Shown here in pieces: positions 24,942 through 33,750 of a stretch of DNA of 64,000 bases. The notes beneath the pieces were generated by a model. It saw only the letters and a list, made by a program, of their open reading frames with translations, did not search any database and had not been told where the DNA came from. The first letter of the stretch is position 1. The number at the start of each line of letters is the position of its first letter. A program made the position numbers and the translations under genes. Source of the DNA: Lagierella massiliensis (GTDB lineage: Bacteria > Bacillota > Clostridia > Tissierellales > Peptoniphilaceae); assembly GCF_001407835.1 (NCBI RefSeq), contig NZ_CYUO01000004.1:324739-388738 (forward strand), read 5' to 3'.

Positions 24942-25517
24942 ATGGAAGATTCAAAAGACTTTTTACAAAAAGATTTAAAAGATATATTGAAAAGAGAGTA
25001 TGCAAAGGGAAACCTGGTTTTAAATCTTGGAGATATTACAAAGATTGATGTAGATGCTATTGTAAACGCTGCTAATGAAACTTTACTTGGTGGAGGTGGA
25101 GTTGATGGAGCTATTCACAGCGCTGCAGGGCCAGAACTTTTAGAAGAGTGTAAGACTTTGGGAGGTTGCAAAACAGGAGAGGCTAAGATTACAAAGGGAT
25201 ATAATCTCTTGGCTAAAAATATAATTCACACAGTTGGACCGGTTTATAATAGCGGAGAAAATGTGGAAAAACTTCTTTCTGACTGTTACAGAAATAGTCT
25301 TAAATTGGCATCTGAAAATAATATAAAGTCAATTGCTTTTCCTGGCATTTCCACAGGAGTTTACGGATATCCAAAGGAAGAAGCTTCAAAAATTGCGATT
25401 AAATCGGTACTTTCTTTTTTAAAGGAATCACCACAAGATATAAAAATTATTTTTGTGTCCTTTGATGAAGAGGCTTTTAATATATATAAGGATATATTTG
25501 ATGAGAATATGAGGTAA
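24942..25517 (+). CDS. Macro-domain ADP-ribose hydrolase
   Basis: A 191-aa protein dominated by a macro domain (about 25-185): [34 protein letters not shown] is the ADP-ribose-binding signature, with [17 protein letters not shown] as the distal loop. It resembles YmdB-type enzymes, which deacetylate O-acetyl-ADP-ribose or remove ADP-ribose. The start is ATG 24942, with TGGAGGT directly upstream; 24930 would lie within that site. It is 3 bases from the PPK2 gene, suggesting a shared nucleotide-metabolism or stress role. Confidence 0.93.
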   Translation: MEDSKDFLQKDLKDILKREYAKGNLVLNLGDITKIDVDAIVNAANETLLGGGGVDGAIHSAAGPELLEECKTLGGCKTGEAKITKGYNLLAKNIIHTVGPVYNSGENVEKLLSDCYRNSLKLASENNIKSIAFPGISTGVYGYPKEEASKIAIKSVLSFLKESPQDIKIIFVSFDEEAFNIYKDIFDENMR

Positions 25518-25520
25518 ATA

Positions 25521-26999
25521 ATGAAAGAATTAAATATAAGAGATTTAAAAAAATATAAAGATTTCAGTAAAAAAGAGCTTGGCATTAGGCTTGCAAGGCT
25601 TATGAGAATATCAGAATCTGAAAATATACCTGTTTTAATAATCATTGATGGATTTGAGTCATCTGGCAAGGGATATGTAATTAATGATTTGGTAAAGGAA
25701 TTAAATCCTAAGTACTATGATGTGGATGTTTTTGATAAGCCATCTGAAGAAGAAAATAGATATCCTTTTGTTACAAGGTTTTGGAAAAAAATTCCAAGAA
25801 AAGGTCACACAAAAGTATTTGATAGATCATTTTATTTCGATGTGATGAGTGATCCAAATATGTCTAAGAAAAAGACAAGGCAAAGAGTTGAAAGTATTAG
25901 CGGGATTGAAAAAACACTTTATGATGACTATACCGTTATTGTAAAAGTATTTTTAGACATATCTCAAAAGACACAAAAAGAGACCATCGAAAAATATTTA
26001 GATTCAGAATATAATGCATTTTATGTTGACAAAATTGACATTGAACAAAATGAAAACTATGACAAATTTAATAATCATATTAAGTATGTGCTTGAGCAGA
26101 CAAATTTTGACTTTGCTCCTTGGAACATCGTAGATTCCACAGATAGAAAACTTGCATCAAAGGATGTGTTGGGTCTTGTAATAGAAGAACTTGGCAAGGG
26201 AATTGAGAGAGTTTCTACAAAAAGAGAAGAAGGAGTAAGACTTAATAGAAGTTACAAAGCAAAGAATAAACCATTGGATAAGATTGATATGAATAAGTCT
26301 TTAAGTGAAGAAGAATATGATGAGACTATTAAAGATTTGCAAAAACAAGCGGCTTCTCTTTCTGCAAAGATGTATGTGAAGGGAATACCTACAATGTTGG
26401 TTTTTGAGGGAGTCGATGCGGCTGGAAAAGATGGAGCCATAAAAAGATTGGTTAAAAAAATGGATCCAAGACTTTACACAGTGCATGCAATATCTGCCCC
26501 AGATGAAACAGAAAATTCCTACAATTATCTTTGGAGATTTTACAATAAGATTCCAGCAAAAGGATACATGGGAATATTTTCAAGGTCATGGTATGGACGT
26601 GTCATGGTTGAAAGGGTTGAAGGATTTGCACAGGACAATGAATGGGAAAGGGCATTTGATGAGATGCTTGATATGGAAAAACAATTTTTTGATTCAAATG
26701 GTCTAATACTCAAATATTTTGTTGTTATTGATAAGGACACTCAGCTTGAAAGATTTAAAGCAAGAGAGGAAGAACCAGATAAACAATATAAGATTACGGA
26801 AGAGGACTGGAGAAATAGAGATAAGTGGGATGATTATATAAACTCAATGAATGAAATGCTTGACAGAACCGATGTGGAATATGCTCCATGGATAGTTGTT
26901 CCTGGAAATGATAAAAAATATGCGCGAGTGCAAGTTCTAAAAGAGTTTATAAAATATGCTGAAAAAAGAATTGAAGAGTTAGAGAAGGAAGACAAATAA
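25521..26999 (+). CDS. Tandem-domain PPK2 family protein (polyphosphate:AMP phosphotransferase type)
   Basis: A 492-aa protein of two PPK2 domains (about 20-230 and 260-490). The architecture matches class II PPK2 enzymes, which convert AMP to ADP using polyphosphate. The C-terminal domain has a full Walker A (FEGVDAAGKDGAIKRL) and a FSRSWYGRVMVERVEGF active-site segment. The N-terminal domain is altered (IDGFESSGKGYVIND; FDRSFYFDV), as expected for the non-catalytic half. It probably allows AMP recycling from stored polyphosphate during energy stress. It is transcribed with the macro-domain gene. Confidence 0.9.
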   Translation: MKELNIRDLKKYKDFSKKELGIRLARLMRISESENIPVLIIIDGFESSGKGYVINDLVKELNPKYYDVDVFDKPSEEENRYPFVTRFWKKIPRKGHTKVFDRSFYFDVMSDPNMSKKKTRQRVESISGIEKTLYDDYTVIVKVFLDISQKTQKETIEKYLDSEYNAFYVDKIDIEQNENYDKFNNHIKYVLEQTNFDFAPWNIVDSTDRKLASKDVLGLVIEELGKGIERVSTKREEGVRLNRSYKAKNKPLDKIDMNKSLSEEEYDETIKDLQKQAASLSAKMYVKGIPTMLVFEGVDAAGKDGAIKRLVKKMDPRLYTVHAISAPDETENSYNYLWRFYNKIPAKGYMGIFSRSWYGRVMVERVEGFAQDNEWERAFDEMLDMEKQFFDSNGLILKYFVVIDKDTQLERFKAREEEPDKQYKITEEDWRNRDKWDDYINSMNEMLDRTDVEYAPWIVVPGNDKKYARVQVLKEFIKYAEKRIEELEKEDK

Positions 27000-27047
27000 A
27001 ATTTTAATTTCTGGTTAAATAAAGAGGAGATAAGTAAAAATTAATCT

Positions 27048-27104
27048 AAATTTGTAAATCGTAACAAATTTGTAATATTCTATCCCCATTTTATGGTGTA
27101 TAAT
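27048..27104 (+). promoter_or_regulatory. Palindrome and promoter before the OpgB-like gene
   Basis: AAATTTGT (27048-27055) and ACAAATTT (27064-27071) form a perfect 8-bp inverted repeat with an 8-base spacer. TATAAT follows at 27099-27104 without a clear -35. This fits an activator site, or a weak promoter needing help. Confidence 0.4.
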
Positions 27105-27227
27105 GATATTAACAATCAAAAGTTAAATTCTAAAGATAGAGTTGTAAATTTTTTCTTAAAATATTAAACTTTTATTAGATTTGTGTTAAAATGTATTTTC
27201 GTTAGAAATGAGAAATGAGGAATGAGG

Positions 27228-28736
27228 ATGAAAGATAAAAAAAATAAAAAAGCCAATTTAACACTTGTTGTTATTGTTATGATGCTATCTACTCTTCTGA
27301 TACTTACTACGCTTTACTTGACCCTCAACTTTAGAAACAGGGGAATTAAAGATTTGGTATTTCAACTAAAGGGAGGAGTTGAAGGAACTGCTCCAGTAGT
27401 GGTGTGGGGTGTAGTTTTTGCAAATATTTTACCTTTTATAGGTATTATGGCTACTCTACTTATACCAATATGGATAATTTGGAAGAAAACAGGATTTAAA
27501 ACTAAGAGGTCACGAAGGATAAAAGCTCTTTATCCAGCAGGGGTTTTTATACTTTCCTTTGTAGCTTTTTACATTTTATTAGATGGACCTGACTATCTCA
27601 AGGCAGTATTTCAAGATTCTTCAATGATTGAAGAAAACTATGTAAGACCAGAAAATGTAAAATTGAAATTTCCAGAAAAGAAGAGAAATTTAATTTTAAT
27701 ATATGCAGAGTCAATTGAAAGTACGGTTATGAACAAGGACTTAGGCGGAGGCTGGAATTATTCTATAATGCCTGAACTTGAAAAGCTTGCCCTTGAGAAT
27801 ACCATATTTTCAAATACTGACAAGATGGGTGGCTTCTACCAGACAGAAGGTACTTCATGGAGTATTGCAGGAATAACTGCATCTCAATCAGGAGTGCCAA
27901 TAAAGGGTTTTATAAACAATCAATACAAGTCAACAAACTTTTTAAACGGAGCTTACTCCCTTGGGGATATTTTAAGAAAAGAAGGTTATAACAACGAAGT
28001 TATAATGGGTTCAAAATCAGAATTTGGCGGTAAGAGACAATTCTTTAAAAATCATGGAAACTACGACATATTCGATCTTTACCATGCAATTGCAAATGGA
28101 TATATGACCTATGAAGACAGAGTATGGTGGGGATATGAAGACAGTAAGTTATTTAAGTGGTCAAAGGAAGAGATTACTAAGCTTGCAAACAAAGATGAAC
28201 CGTTTAATTTTGTAATTGAAACTGTAAATACACATTTTACTGATGGATATTTGGAACCTGGGGATGTACAAAAATTCCCGACACAATATGAAAATGTTCA
28301 TGCTCAGTCATCAAAACAGATAGGTGAATTTATTGAATGGGCAAAGCAACAAGACTTTTTTGAAAACACAACCATAGTAGTTATTGGAGACCATCTTGGA
28401 ATGCAGGACAATTGGTATCAAGAAAATATGGTTAAAGATTATGATAGATCAGTTTATAATGTGTTTATAAATTCAGCACTACCTGCAGAAAATAATAAAA
28501 ATAGAATTTCTACAACATTCGATATGTATCCAACTATTTTAGCAAGTCTGGGAGTTGAAATAGAAGGAGAGAGAATGGGGCTTGGAACAAATTTATATTC
28601 TGGAAAAGAGACACTTGTAGAAAAGATGGGTTATAAGTACTTTAACGATGAATTAAAGAAGAATTCGGTATTTTATAACGAACAAATTCTACAAGATGAT
28701 GCACAGGAAGCTATAACCTTGAGAAAAAACAAATAA
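27228..28736 (+). CDS. Phosphoglycerol transferase-type sulfatase-fold enzyme (OpgB/LtaS-like)
   Basis: A 502-aa membrane enzyme. Three N-terminal hydrophobic helices (about 10-110) are followed by an extracellular alkaline-phosphatase/sulfatase-fold domain. The segments ILIYAESIEST, QTEGTSWSIAGITASQSGVP and NTHFTDGY and the metal-site VVIGDHLGM match the OpgB (MdoB) phosphoglycerol transferases, with the nucleophile Thr in GTSW. Gram-positive relatives decorate or build polyglycerophosphate on glycolipid or capsule; classic LtaS has a different nucleophile motif. ATG 27228 is chosen because GAGGA lies 6 bases upstream, while 27222 would be too close. Confidence 0.85.
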   Translation: MKDKKNKKANLTLVVIVMMLSTLLILTTLYLTLNFRNRGIKDLVFQLKGGVEGTAPVVVWGVVFANILPFIGIMATLLIPIWIIWKKTGFKTKRSRRIKALYPAGVFILSFVAFYILLDGPDYLKAVFQDSSMIEENYVRPENVKLKFPEKKRNLILIYAESIESTVMNKDLGGGWNYSIMPELEKLALENTIFSNTDKMGGFYQTEGTSWSIAGITASQSGVPIKGFINNQYKSTNFLNGAYSLGDILRKEGYNNEVIMGSKSEFGGKRQFFKNHGNYDIFDLYHAIANGYMTYEDRVWWGYEDSKLFKWSKEEITKLANKDEPFNFVIETVNTHFTDGYLEPGDVQKFPTQYENVHAQSSKQIGEFIEWAKQQDFFENTTIVVIGDHLGMQDNWYQENMVKDYDRSVYNVFINSALPAENNKNRISTTFDMYPTILASLGVEIEGERMGLGTNLYSGKETLVEKMGYKYFNDELKKNSVFYNEQILQDDAQEAITLRKNK

Positions 28737-28741
28737 AATAA

Positions 28742-28780
28742 GGCGGTACAAGAGTGATTTCTTGTGCCGCCAATTTTTTT
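28742..28780. terminator. Bidirectional terminator between opgB-like gene and aspA
   Basis: GGCGGTACAAGA pairs with TCTTGTGCCGCC (one G·T pair) around GTGATT, followed by T's. It sits between convergent genes. Confidence 0.9.
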
Positions 28781-28782
28781 AT

Positions 28783-30171
28783 TTATCTTGGTTCAAGCAT
28801 ATGTTTAGGATCTAATATGTCATTGATTTTTTCTTCGTTAAAGACTTTTTGTTCAAGGAGAAGAGATTTAACTGTTTTTTCTGTTCTAAGAGCTTCTTTA
28901 GCAATCTTAGCAGATTTTTCGTATCCGATATATGGATTTGCCGCAGTAATTATTCCGATTGAATTATCAACATGTCTTCTGCAGTTTTCTTCGTTTGCCT
29001 TCAAGTCTTTTATAGCATTTATTCTGAAAGTGTTAATTCCATTTGTCAAAGTTTGAATAGACTCAAATAGATTGTAGAAAATTATTGGTTCAAAAGCGTT
29101 TAGTTCAAGTTGTCCACCTTCACATGCCATTGCTATGGTCATATCATTTCCGATAACGTTGAAGGAAATTTGATTTACAACTTCTGGAATAACTGGATTT
29201 ACCTTTCCTGGCATGATTGATGATCCATTTTGCTTTGCAGGTAGGAAAACTTCGCTTAGTCCAGTTCTTGGACCAGAGTTCATAAGTCTTAAATCATTTG
29301 ACATCTTTGATAAACTTATTGCCAAAGTTTTTAAATTGCCTGACACAAATCCGTAGCAGTCTAAATTTTGAGTTCCATCAACAAGGTCTTCACAAGGCTT
29401 TAAGTTTAAATCGCAAACTCTATCGAGTTCTGTTACAATCTCATTTAAAAATTCTTTTGAAGCATTAATACCAGTACCAATTGCAGTTGCACCCATATTT
29501 ACATATTCCAGTTCTTCAATGGACATCTTAGTCCTTCTAATATCTCTCTTTATGGAAGCTGCATAGGCTTGAAATTCTTTTCCAAGTGTTGTAGGCACAG
29601 CATCTTCAAGTTGAGTTCTACCCATTTTTATTATATCTTTAAACTCAATTGCTTTAACCATCAAATCCTTATAGAGTTCTTCAAGTTCAAATAGTAATTT
29701 ATATAGCAGTTTAATTGCTGTTATCTTTCCTGAAGTAGGGAAGACGTCGTTTGTAGATTGGCTCAAATTAACATGGTCATTTGGATGAACAAGGTTATAG
29801 TTTCCCTTGATACTACCAAGCTTTTCTAAAGCGATATTTGCTATAACTTCATTCGCATTCATATTTGCAGAAGTTCCAGCACCACCTTGAATAGGATCTA
29901 CAATAAATTCATCTCTATACTTACCATCTATAATATCGTTACAAGCATCAATGATAGCATTTCCAATTTTTTCGTCTAAAGCCTTTGTTTTTATATTTGT
30001 AATGGCACAGGCTTTTTTTACATCCGCTAAAGATTCAACCAAAAGTGGATGCATCTTTGTGTTTGTAATGTGGAAATTGTTTTTAGCTCTTAAAGTTTGC
30101 ACTCCATAATAAGCTTCTTTAGGAATTTCAAGTTCTCCAATGGAATCTGATTCAATTCTAAAATCTTTCAT
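28783..30171 (-). CDS. aspA: Aspartate ammonia-lyase
   Basis: A 462-aa lyase of the fumarase/aspartase superfamily converting aspartate to fumarate and ammonia. The family signature is GSSIMPGKVNPV, with the catalytic Ser loop, together with GGAGTSANMNANEV, LSQSTNDVFPT and GRTQLEDAVPTTLG. The GGQLELNAFEP segment and overall length fit AspA rather than FumC or ArgH. It is divergent from a LysR gene 114 bases away, a standard layout for LysR control of the neighbouring catabolic gene. Confidence 0.93.
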   Translation of the reverse strand: MKDFRIESDSIGELEIPKEAYYGVQTLRAKNNFHITNTKMHPLLVESLADVKKACAITNIKTKALDEKIGNAIIDACNDIIDGKYRDEFIVDPIQGGAGTSANMNANEVIANIALEKLGSIKGNYNLVHPNDHVNLSQSTNDVFPTSGKITAIKLLYKLLFELEELYKDLMVKAIEFKDIIKMGRTQLEDAVPTTLGKEFQAYAASIKRDIRRTKMSIEELEYVNMGATAIGTGINASKEFLNEIVTELDRVCDLNLKPCEDLVDGTQNLDCYGFVSGNLKTLAISLSKMSNDLRLMNSGPRTGLSEVFLPAKQNGSSIMPGKVNPVIPEVVNQISFNVIGNDMTIAMACEGGQLELNAFEPIIFYNLFESIQTLTNGINTFRINAIKDLKANEENCRRHVDNSIGIITAANPYIGYEKSAKIAKEALRTEKTVKSLLLEQKVFNEEKINDILDPKHMLEPR

Positions 30172-30285
30172 TTTTTTTGCTCCTTTTTAAAATTCTCAGT
30201 CATATCCTCTTGATTATATTATATGATTAGATTAGTATAGAATAAAATACAAATAACAATATAGAAGTATAGGTAGGTACTTATA

Positions 30286-31227
30286 ATGTTTAACTCAAAT
30301 GAATATGTTTATGAAGTGTATAAGGAAAGAAGTTTTTCAAAAGCGGCAAAGAATCTTTTTATTTCTCAACCATCACTCAGTGGGACTATAAAAAGAGTTG
30401 AGGAAGAAATAGGATATGAAATATTTGATAGGTCGACAAAGCCAATTGGTGTAACCGATATTGGGAAAAAGTATATTGAAACCATTGAAGAAATTTTAAA
30501 AATGGAAAAACATTTTATTCAATATGTAAATGATGTTGATGATTTAAAGGCGGGAAATGTATCTGTAGGAGGAACTCAACAGTACACTTCCTATATGCTT
30601 CCTTCAATCGTATCTAAATTTATTGATAAGTATCCGCATATAAATGTGGATATAGTTGAGGCAAAGACCTCATCCCTAATTAAATATTTAAATGAAGGCA
30701 CAATTGACATTGCCATAGATAATTATTCCTATGATGAAGAGAGTTACTCAAGGCAGTTTCAAACAAAGGACAGTATGATACTAACAGTTCCTAAGAATTT
30801 TATTTCCAATAGATATCTAAAGGAATATGCTATTGATTACGAACAAATAAAATCAGGAAGCTATAAAGACGATAAAATCCCTTTTGTAGCACTTTCAAAG
30901 TTTAAAGATGAAAATTTTATCCTTCTTAAGGAGGGAAATGATACGAGAACAAGAGCCCACAAGAAGTTTTTAAATGAAGATATGGTTCCAAAGGTGATAC
31001 TTGAAGTGGAACAACAGATTACATCCTACAATCTAACCGCATATGGTCTTGGAATCTCATTTATATCTGACTACTTGATTAGAAATGTAGGGGATAATGA
31101 TTCCCTTTGCTACTATAAGCTTGAAAATTATGAAAATGATAGGGATATCTGCTTTTATTATTTAAAAAATAAGTATATAACCAAGGCACAAAGTGAATTT
31201 TTGAAGATGGCAAAGGAGACTTTATGA
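30286..31227 (+). CDS. LysR-family transcriptional regulator
   Basis: A 313-aa LysR protein. The N-terminal winged helix (FSKAAKNLFISQPSLSGTIKRVEEEIGYEIFDRS) is followed by a periplasmic-binding-like effector domain (about 90-305; GNVSVGGTQQYTSYMLPSIVSKFIDKYP). It is divergent from aspA, so aspartate or nitrogen-related control of aspA is the simplest hypothesis. It overlaps the FdhD-like gene by 4 bases. Confidence 0.92.
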   Translation: MFNSNEYVYEVYKERSFSKAAKNLFISQPSLSGTIKRVEEEIGYEIFDRSTKPIGVTDIGKKYIETIEEILKMEKHFIQYVNDVDDLKAGNVSVGGTQQYTSYMLPSIVSKFIDKYPHINVDIVEAKTSSLIKYLNEGTIDIAIDNYSYDEESYSRQFQTKDSMILTVPKNFISNRYLKEYAIDYEQIKSGSYKDDKIPFVALSKFKDENFILLKEGNDTRTRAHKKFLNEDMVPKVILEVEQQITSYNLTAYGLGISFISDYLIRNVGDNDSLCYYKLENYENDRDICFYYLKNKYITKAQSEFLKMAKETL

Positions 31228-31928
31228 AGGACAGGATGCTAAATTATGATGTAACAACCTATGAAAAAGGAAATGTCTTTGATAGTGTTGAAGATGTTGT
31301 TGAGGAAAAGAGATATGAAGTTATCGTAAATAAAAAACTTTCATACAACTTAACCTGTTCTCCCTTCAACGTTTTAGAACTTGTAGTTGGAAATATGTGG
31401 ATGAGAAATTTGATAGATTGTAAAGAGGACATCAGGTCAATTGATATTGGAGATGAAATTATTAAAGTTGAACTCAATATAGAAATTAGAACTGAGAAGA
31501 GAGACTACAAGATTGTAAATTCAGATGTAACTCTTCCAAAGAAAATGGTTCCACAGCTTATGAAAAAACTTCAAGACAGGGCAAATTTATTTTCAAAGAC
31601 CGGGGGAGTCCACAACGCAAGTCTATCCGATGGTAGGGAATTGATTTCATTTATGGAAGACATTGGAAGGCATAACACCATCGATAAACTAATGGGCTAC
31701 TCCATCTTAAATAAAATAGAAATTTGTGATAAGATTATTGTATTTTCTGGAAGGATTCCCTTTGAGATAATAAACAAGTTATCTATGATGGCAGTGCCGA
31801 TTTTTATTTCAAAGTCTGCACCAACAAGCCTTGGCGTTGACATGGCAAGGAGATATAATATTACAATTTGTGGCTTTACAAGGGGAGAAAGATATCACAT
31901 ATACTCATGCCCTGATAGATTGGTGTAG
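31224..31928 (+). CDS. FdhD-family protein lacking the CxxC motif
   Basis: A 234-aa homologue of FdhD, the sulfurtransferase that sulfurates the molybdenum cofactor of formate dehydrogenases. The fold motifs are clear: LTCSPFNVLELVVGNMW, FSKTGGVHNASL, MEDIGRHNTIDKLMG, FSGRIPFEII, SAPTSLGVDMARR, GFTRGERYHIYS. The CGxCG loop normally near residue 110-125, which accepts sulfur from IscS, is absent; that stretch reads KIVNSDVTLPKKMV. No formate dehydrogenase or molybdopterin gene is nearby. It may bind cofactor without transferring sulfur, or serve another enzyme. It is coupled to the LysR gene. Confidence 0.85.
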   Translation: MKDRMLNYDVTTYEKGNVFDSVEDVVEEKRYEVIVNKKLSYNLTCSPFNVLELVVGNMWMRNLIDCKEDIRSIDIGDEIIKVELNIEIRTEKRDYKIVNSDVTLPKKMVPQLMKKLQDRANLFSKTGGVHNASLSDGRELISFMEDIGRHNTIDKLMGYSILNKIEICDKIIVFSGRIPFEIINKLSMMAVPIFISKSAPTSLGVDMARRYNITICGFTRGERYHIYSCPDRLV

Positions 31929-31986
31929 TGAGTGGGTATATAAAAAATTATGGTAATTTTATTTTTTTAAGAAAAAGGGTGGTTAG

Positions 31987-33750
31987 TTGAAAAAATTATT
32001 AAAGTATTTAAGTCCTAAGGATTGGACTTTTATTATAATCAACATGATTTTAATCTTTGTAAGAGTATTTTTAGAACTTAAAATCCCTGACTATATGGAA
32101 GACATTACAGAGACTTTACAAAACCAAGGACAATTTATGGAAATCATAGCAATCGGAAAGAAAATGTTGTTTGCAGCATTTATAGTCCTTTTGCTTGCTT
32201 TTGTATGTGGATTTTTAGTTTCAAGAGTTGGAGCTTTGTTTTCTAAAAAATTAAGATTTGCAGTATTCGATAAAGTAAACAATCTTTCTGAAAGAGAAGT
32301 TAATTACTTTTCAACAGATAGTTTAATAACAAGATCTACAAATGATATCATTCAAGTTCAAAATCTTCTTATTATGGGTACACAGCTTGCTGTCAGAGCA
32401 CCAGTTATGGCGGCGATGGCACTTTGGAAGATAATGGGCAAAAATGGACTTTGGACAGGGATAACTTTTTTAGCAGTAGTAATAATAGTAAGTATTGTAT
32501 TTGTTATTTCTAAACTCTCTATACCAAAGTTTAAAAAAGTTCAAAAATTAATAGATGGAATAAACAGAGTTACAAGAGAGGGTCTTGAAGGAATCAGAGA
32601 AGTGAGAGCTTTTAACGGACAGAGCTTTCAAGAAGAAAAATTCTTTAATGCTAACAACAAGCTCATGGAAAACCAAATGTATACTGGACGTGTAATGGCT
32701 ATTTTAAATCCGGTTATGAGATCTATGGTAAATATTTTGAGTTTGGTTATATACTGGACAGGTTCCTATATCATAGTGAAGGCAGCACAGCCTCAGAAGC
32801 TTGAAATATTCAGTGACATGGTGGTGTTTAGTTCCTACGCAGTCCAAGTAATAATGTCATTTATGATGCTTTCGTTTATTTTTGTTATGCTTCCAAGGGT
32901 TATGGTCTCTGTTAACAGAGTTAAAGAACTTTTAGAAAAAGACACAACTATAAAAGAAGGAGTTGTAACGGAAGCTAAGAAAGATATAGGACTTGTTGAG
33001 TTCGAAGATGTGACTTTCTCATATTATGAAACGAGAGAATCAGTCCTTGATAATATCTCATTTACATTAAAACCAGGCGAGACCATGGGAATCATTGGAC
33101 CGACAGGATCTGGGAAATCAACTGTGGCAGCACTTTTGCTTAGGTTATACGATCCAACCTCTGGAGTTGTAAAGGTAAACGGAATCGATACAAGGGATTA
33201 TAAACTTGAAAGTCTATATGAAAATATTGCATATGTTTCTCAGAAAGCATTGCTTCTTTCAGGAACGGTGGAATCTAACTTGAGTTTTGGAGAAGACAAT
33301 GGCAACTCGGCAGAAGAACTTTTAAAAGCTCTTGAAATTTCTCAAGCACTTGACTTCATAGATGAGAGTAGAGAAGGGTTGAGTTATAAAGTTTCACAGA
33401 GGGGAAGTAACTTTTCAGGGGGACAAAAGCAAAGACTTTCTATTGCAAGAGGTCTTGTGAAGAAGGCTCCTATAATGATATTTGATGATTCCTTCTCTGC
33501 CCTCGACTTAAAGACAGATAAGGCTTTGAGATCTTCACTTCAGGAACATTCAAAGAACAGCACCAAGATTATCATTAGTCAACGTATTAGTTCAATTATG
33601 AATGCAGATAAGATTATGGTTCTTGAAGAAGGAAAGATTAAAGGGTTTGGAAACCACAAAGAGCTTATGAAGTCATGTGAACTCTATCAAGAGATTGCAA
33701 GCACACAACTTTCTATAAAAGAGGAAGTGGGTGATGAAGATGGAAAATAG
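31987..33750 (+). CDS. Heterodimeric ABC exporter, first subunit
   Basis: A 587-aa fused permease-ATPase: six N-terminal transmembrane helices (about 15-310), then a nucleotide-binding domain. Walker A GPTGSGKSTVA, signature FSGGQKQRLSIARGL, Walker B MIFDDSFSALD. The catalytic Glu after Walker B is replaced by Asp (FDDS), the usual mark of the non-catalytic site in heterodimeric multidrug or peptide exporters. It starts at TTG with a GGGTGG site. The second subunit overlaps by 17 bases. Confidence 0.93.
   Translation: MKKLLKYLSPKDWTFIIINMILIFVRVFLELKIPDYMEDITETLQNQGQFMEIIAIGKKMLFAAFIVLLLAFVCGFLVSRVGALFSKKLRFAVFDKVNNLSEREVNYFSTDSLITRSTNDIIQVQNLLIMGTQLAVRAPVMAAMALWKIMGKNGLWTGITFLAVVIIVSIVFVISKLSIPKFKKVQKLIDGINRVTREGLEGIREVRAFNGQSFQEEKFFNANNKLMENQMYTGRVMAILNPVMRSMVNILSLVIYWTGSYIIVKAAQPQKLEIFSDMVVFSSYAVQVIMSFMMLSFIFVMLPRVMVSVNRVKELLEKDTTIKEGVVTEAKKDIGLVEFEDVTFSYYETRESVLDNISFTLKPGETMGIIGPTGSGKSTVAALLLRLYDPTSGVVKVNGIDTRDYKLESLYENIAYVSQKALLLSGTVESNLSFGEDNGNSAEELLKALEISQALDFIDESREGLSYKVSQRGSNFSGGQKQRLSIARGLVKKAPIMIFDDSFSALDLKTDKALRSSLQEHSKNSTKIIISQRISSIMNADKIMVLEEGKIKGFGNHKELMKSCELYQEIASTQLSIKEEVGDEDGK

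Noticed and set aside
31934-31939. GGGTAT before the ABC exporter, and a similar one at 35567
   Set aside because: No TTTAA-like element lies 12 bases upstream of either, so they are not treated as stress promoters.
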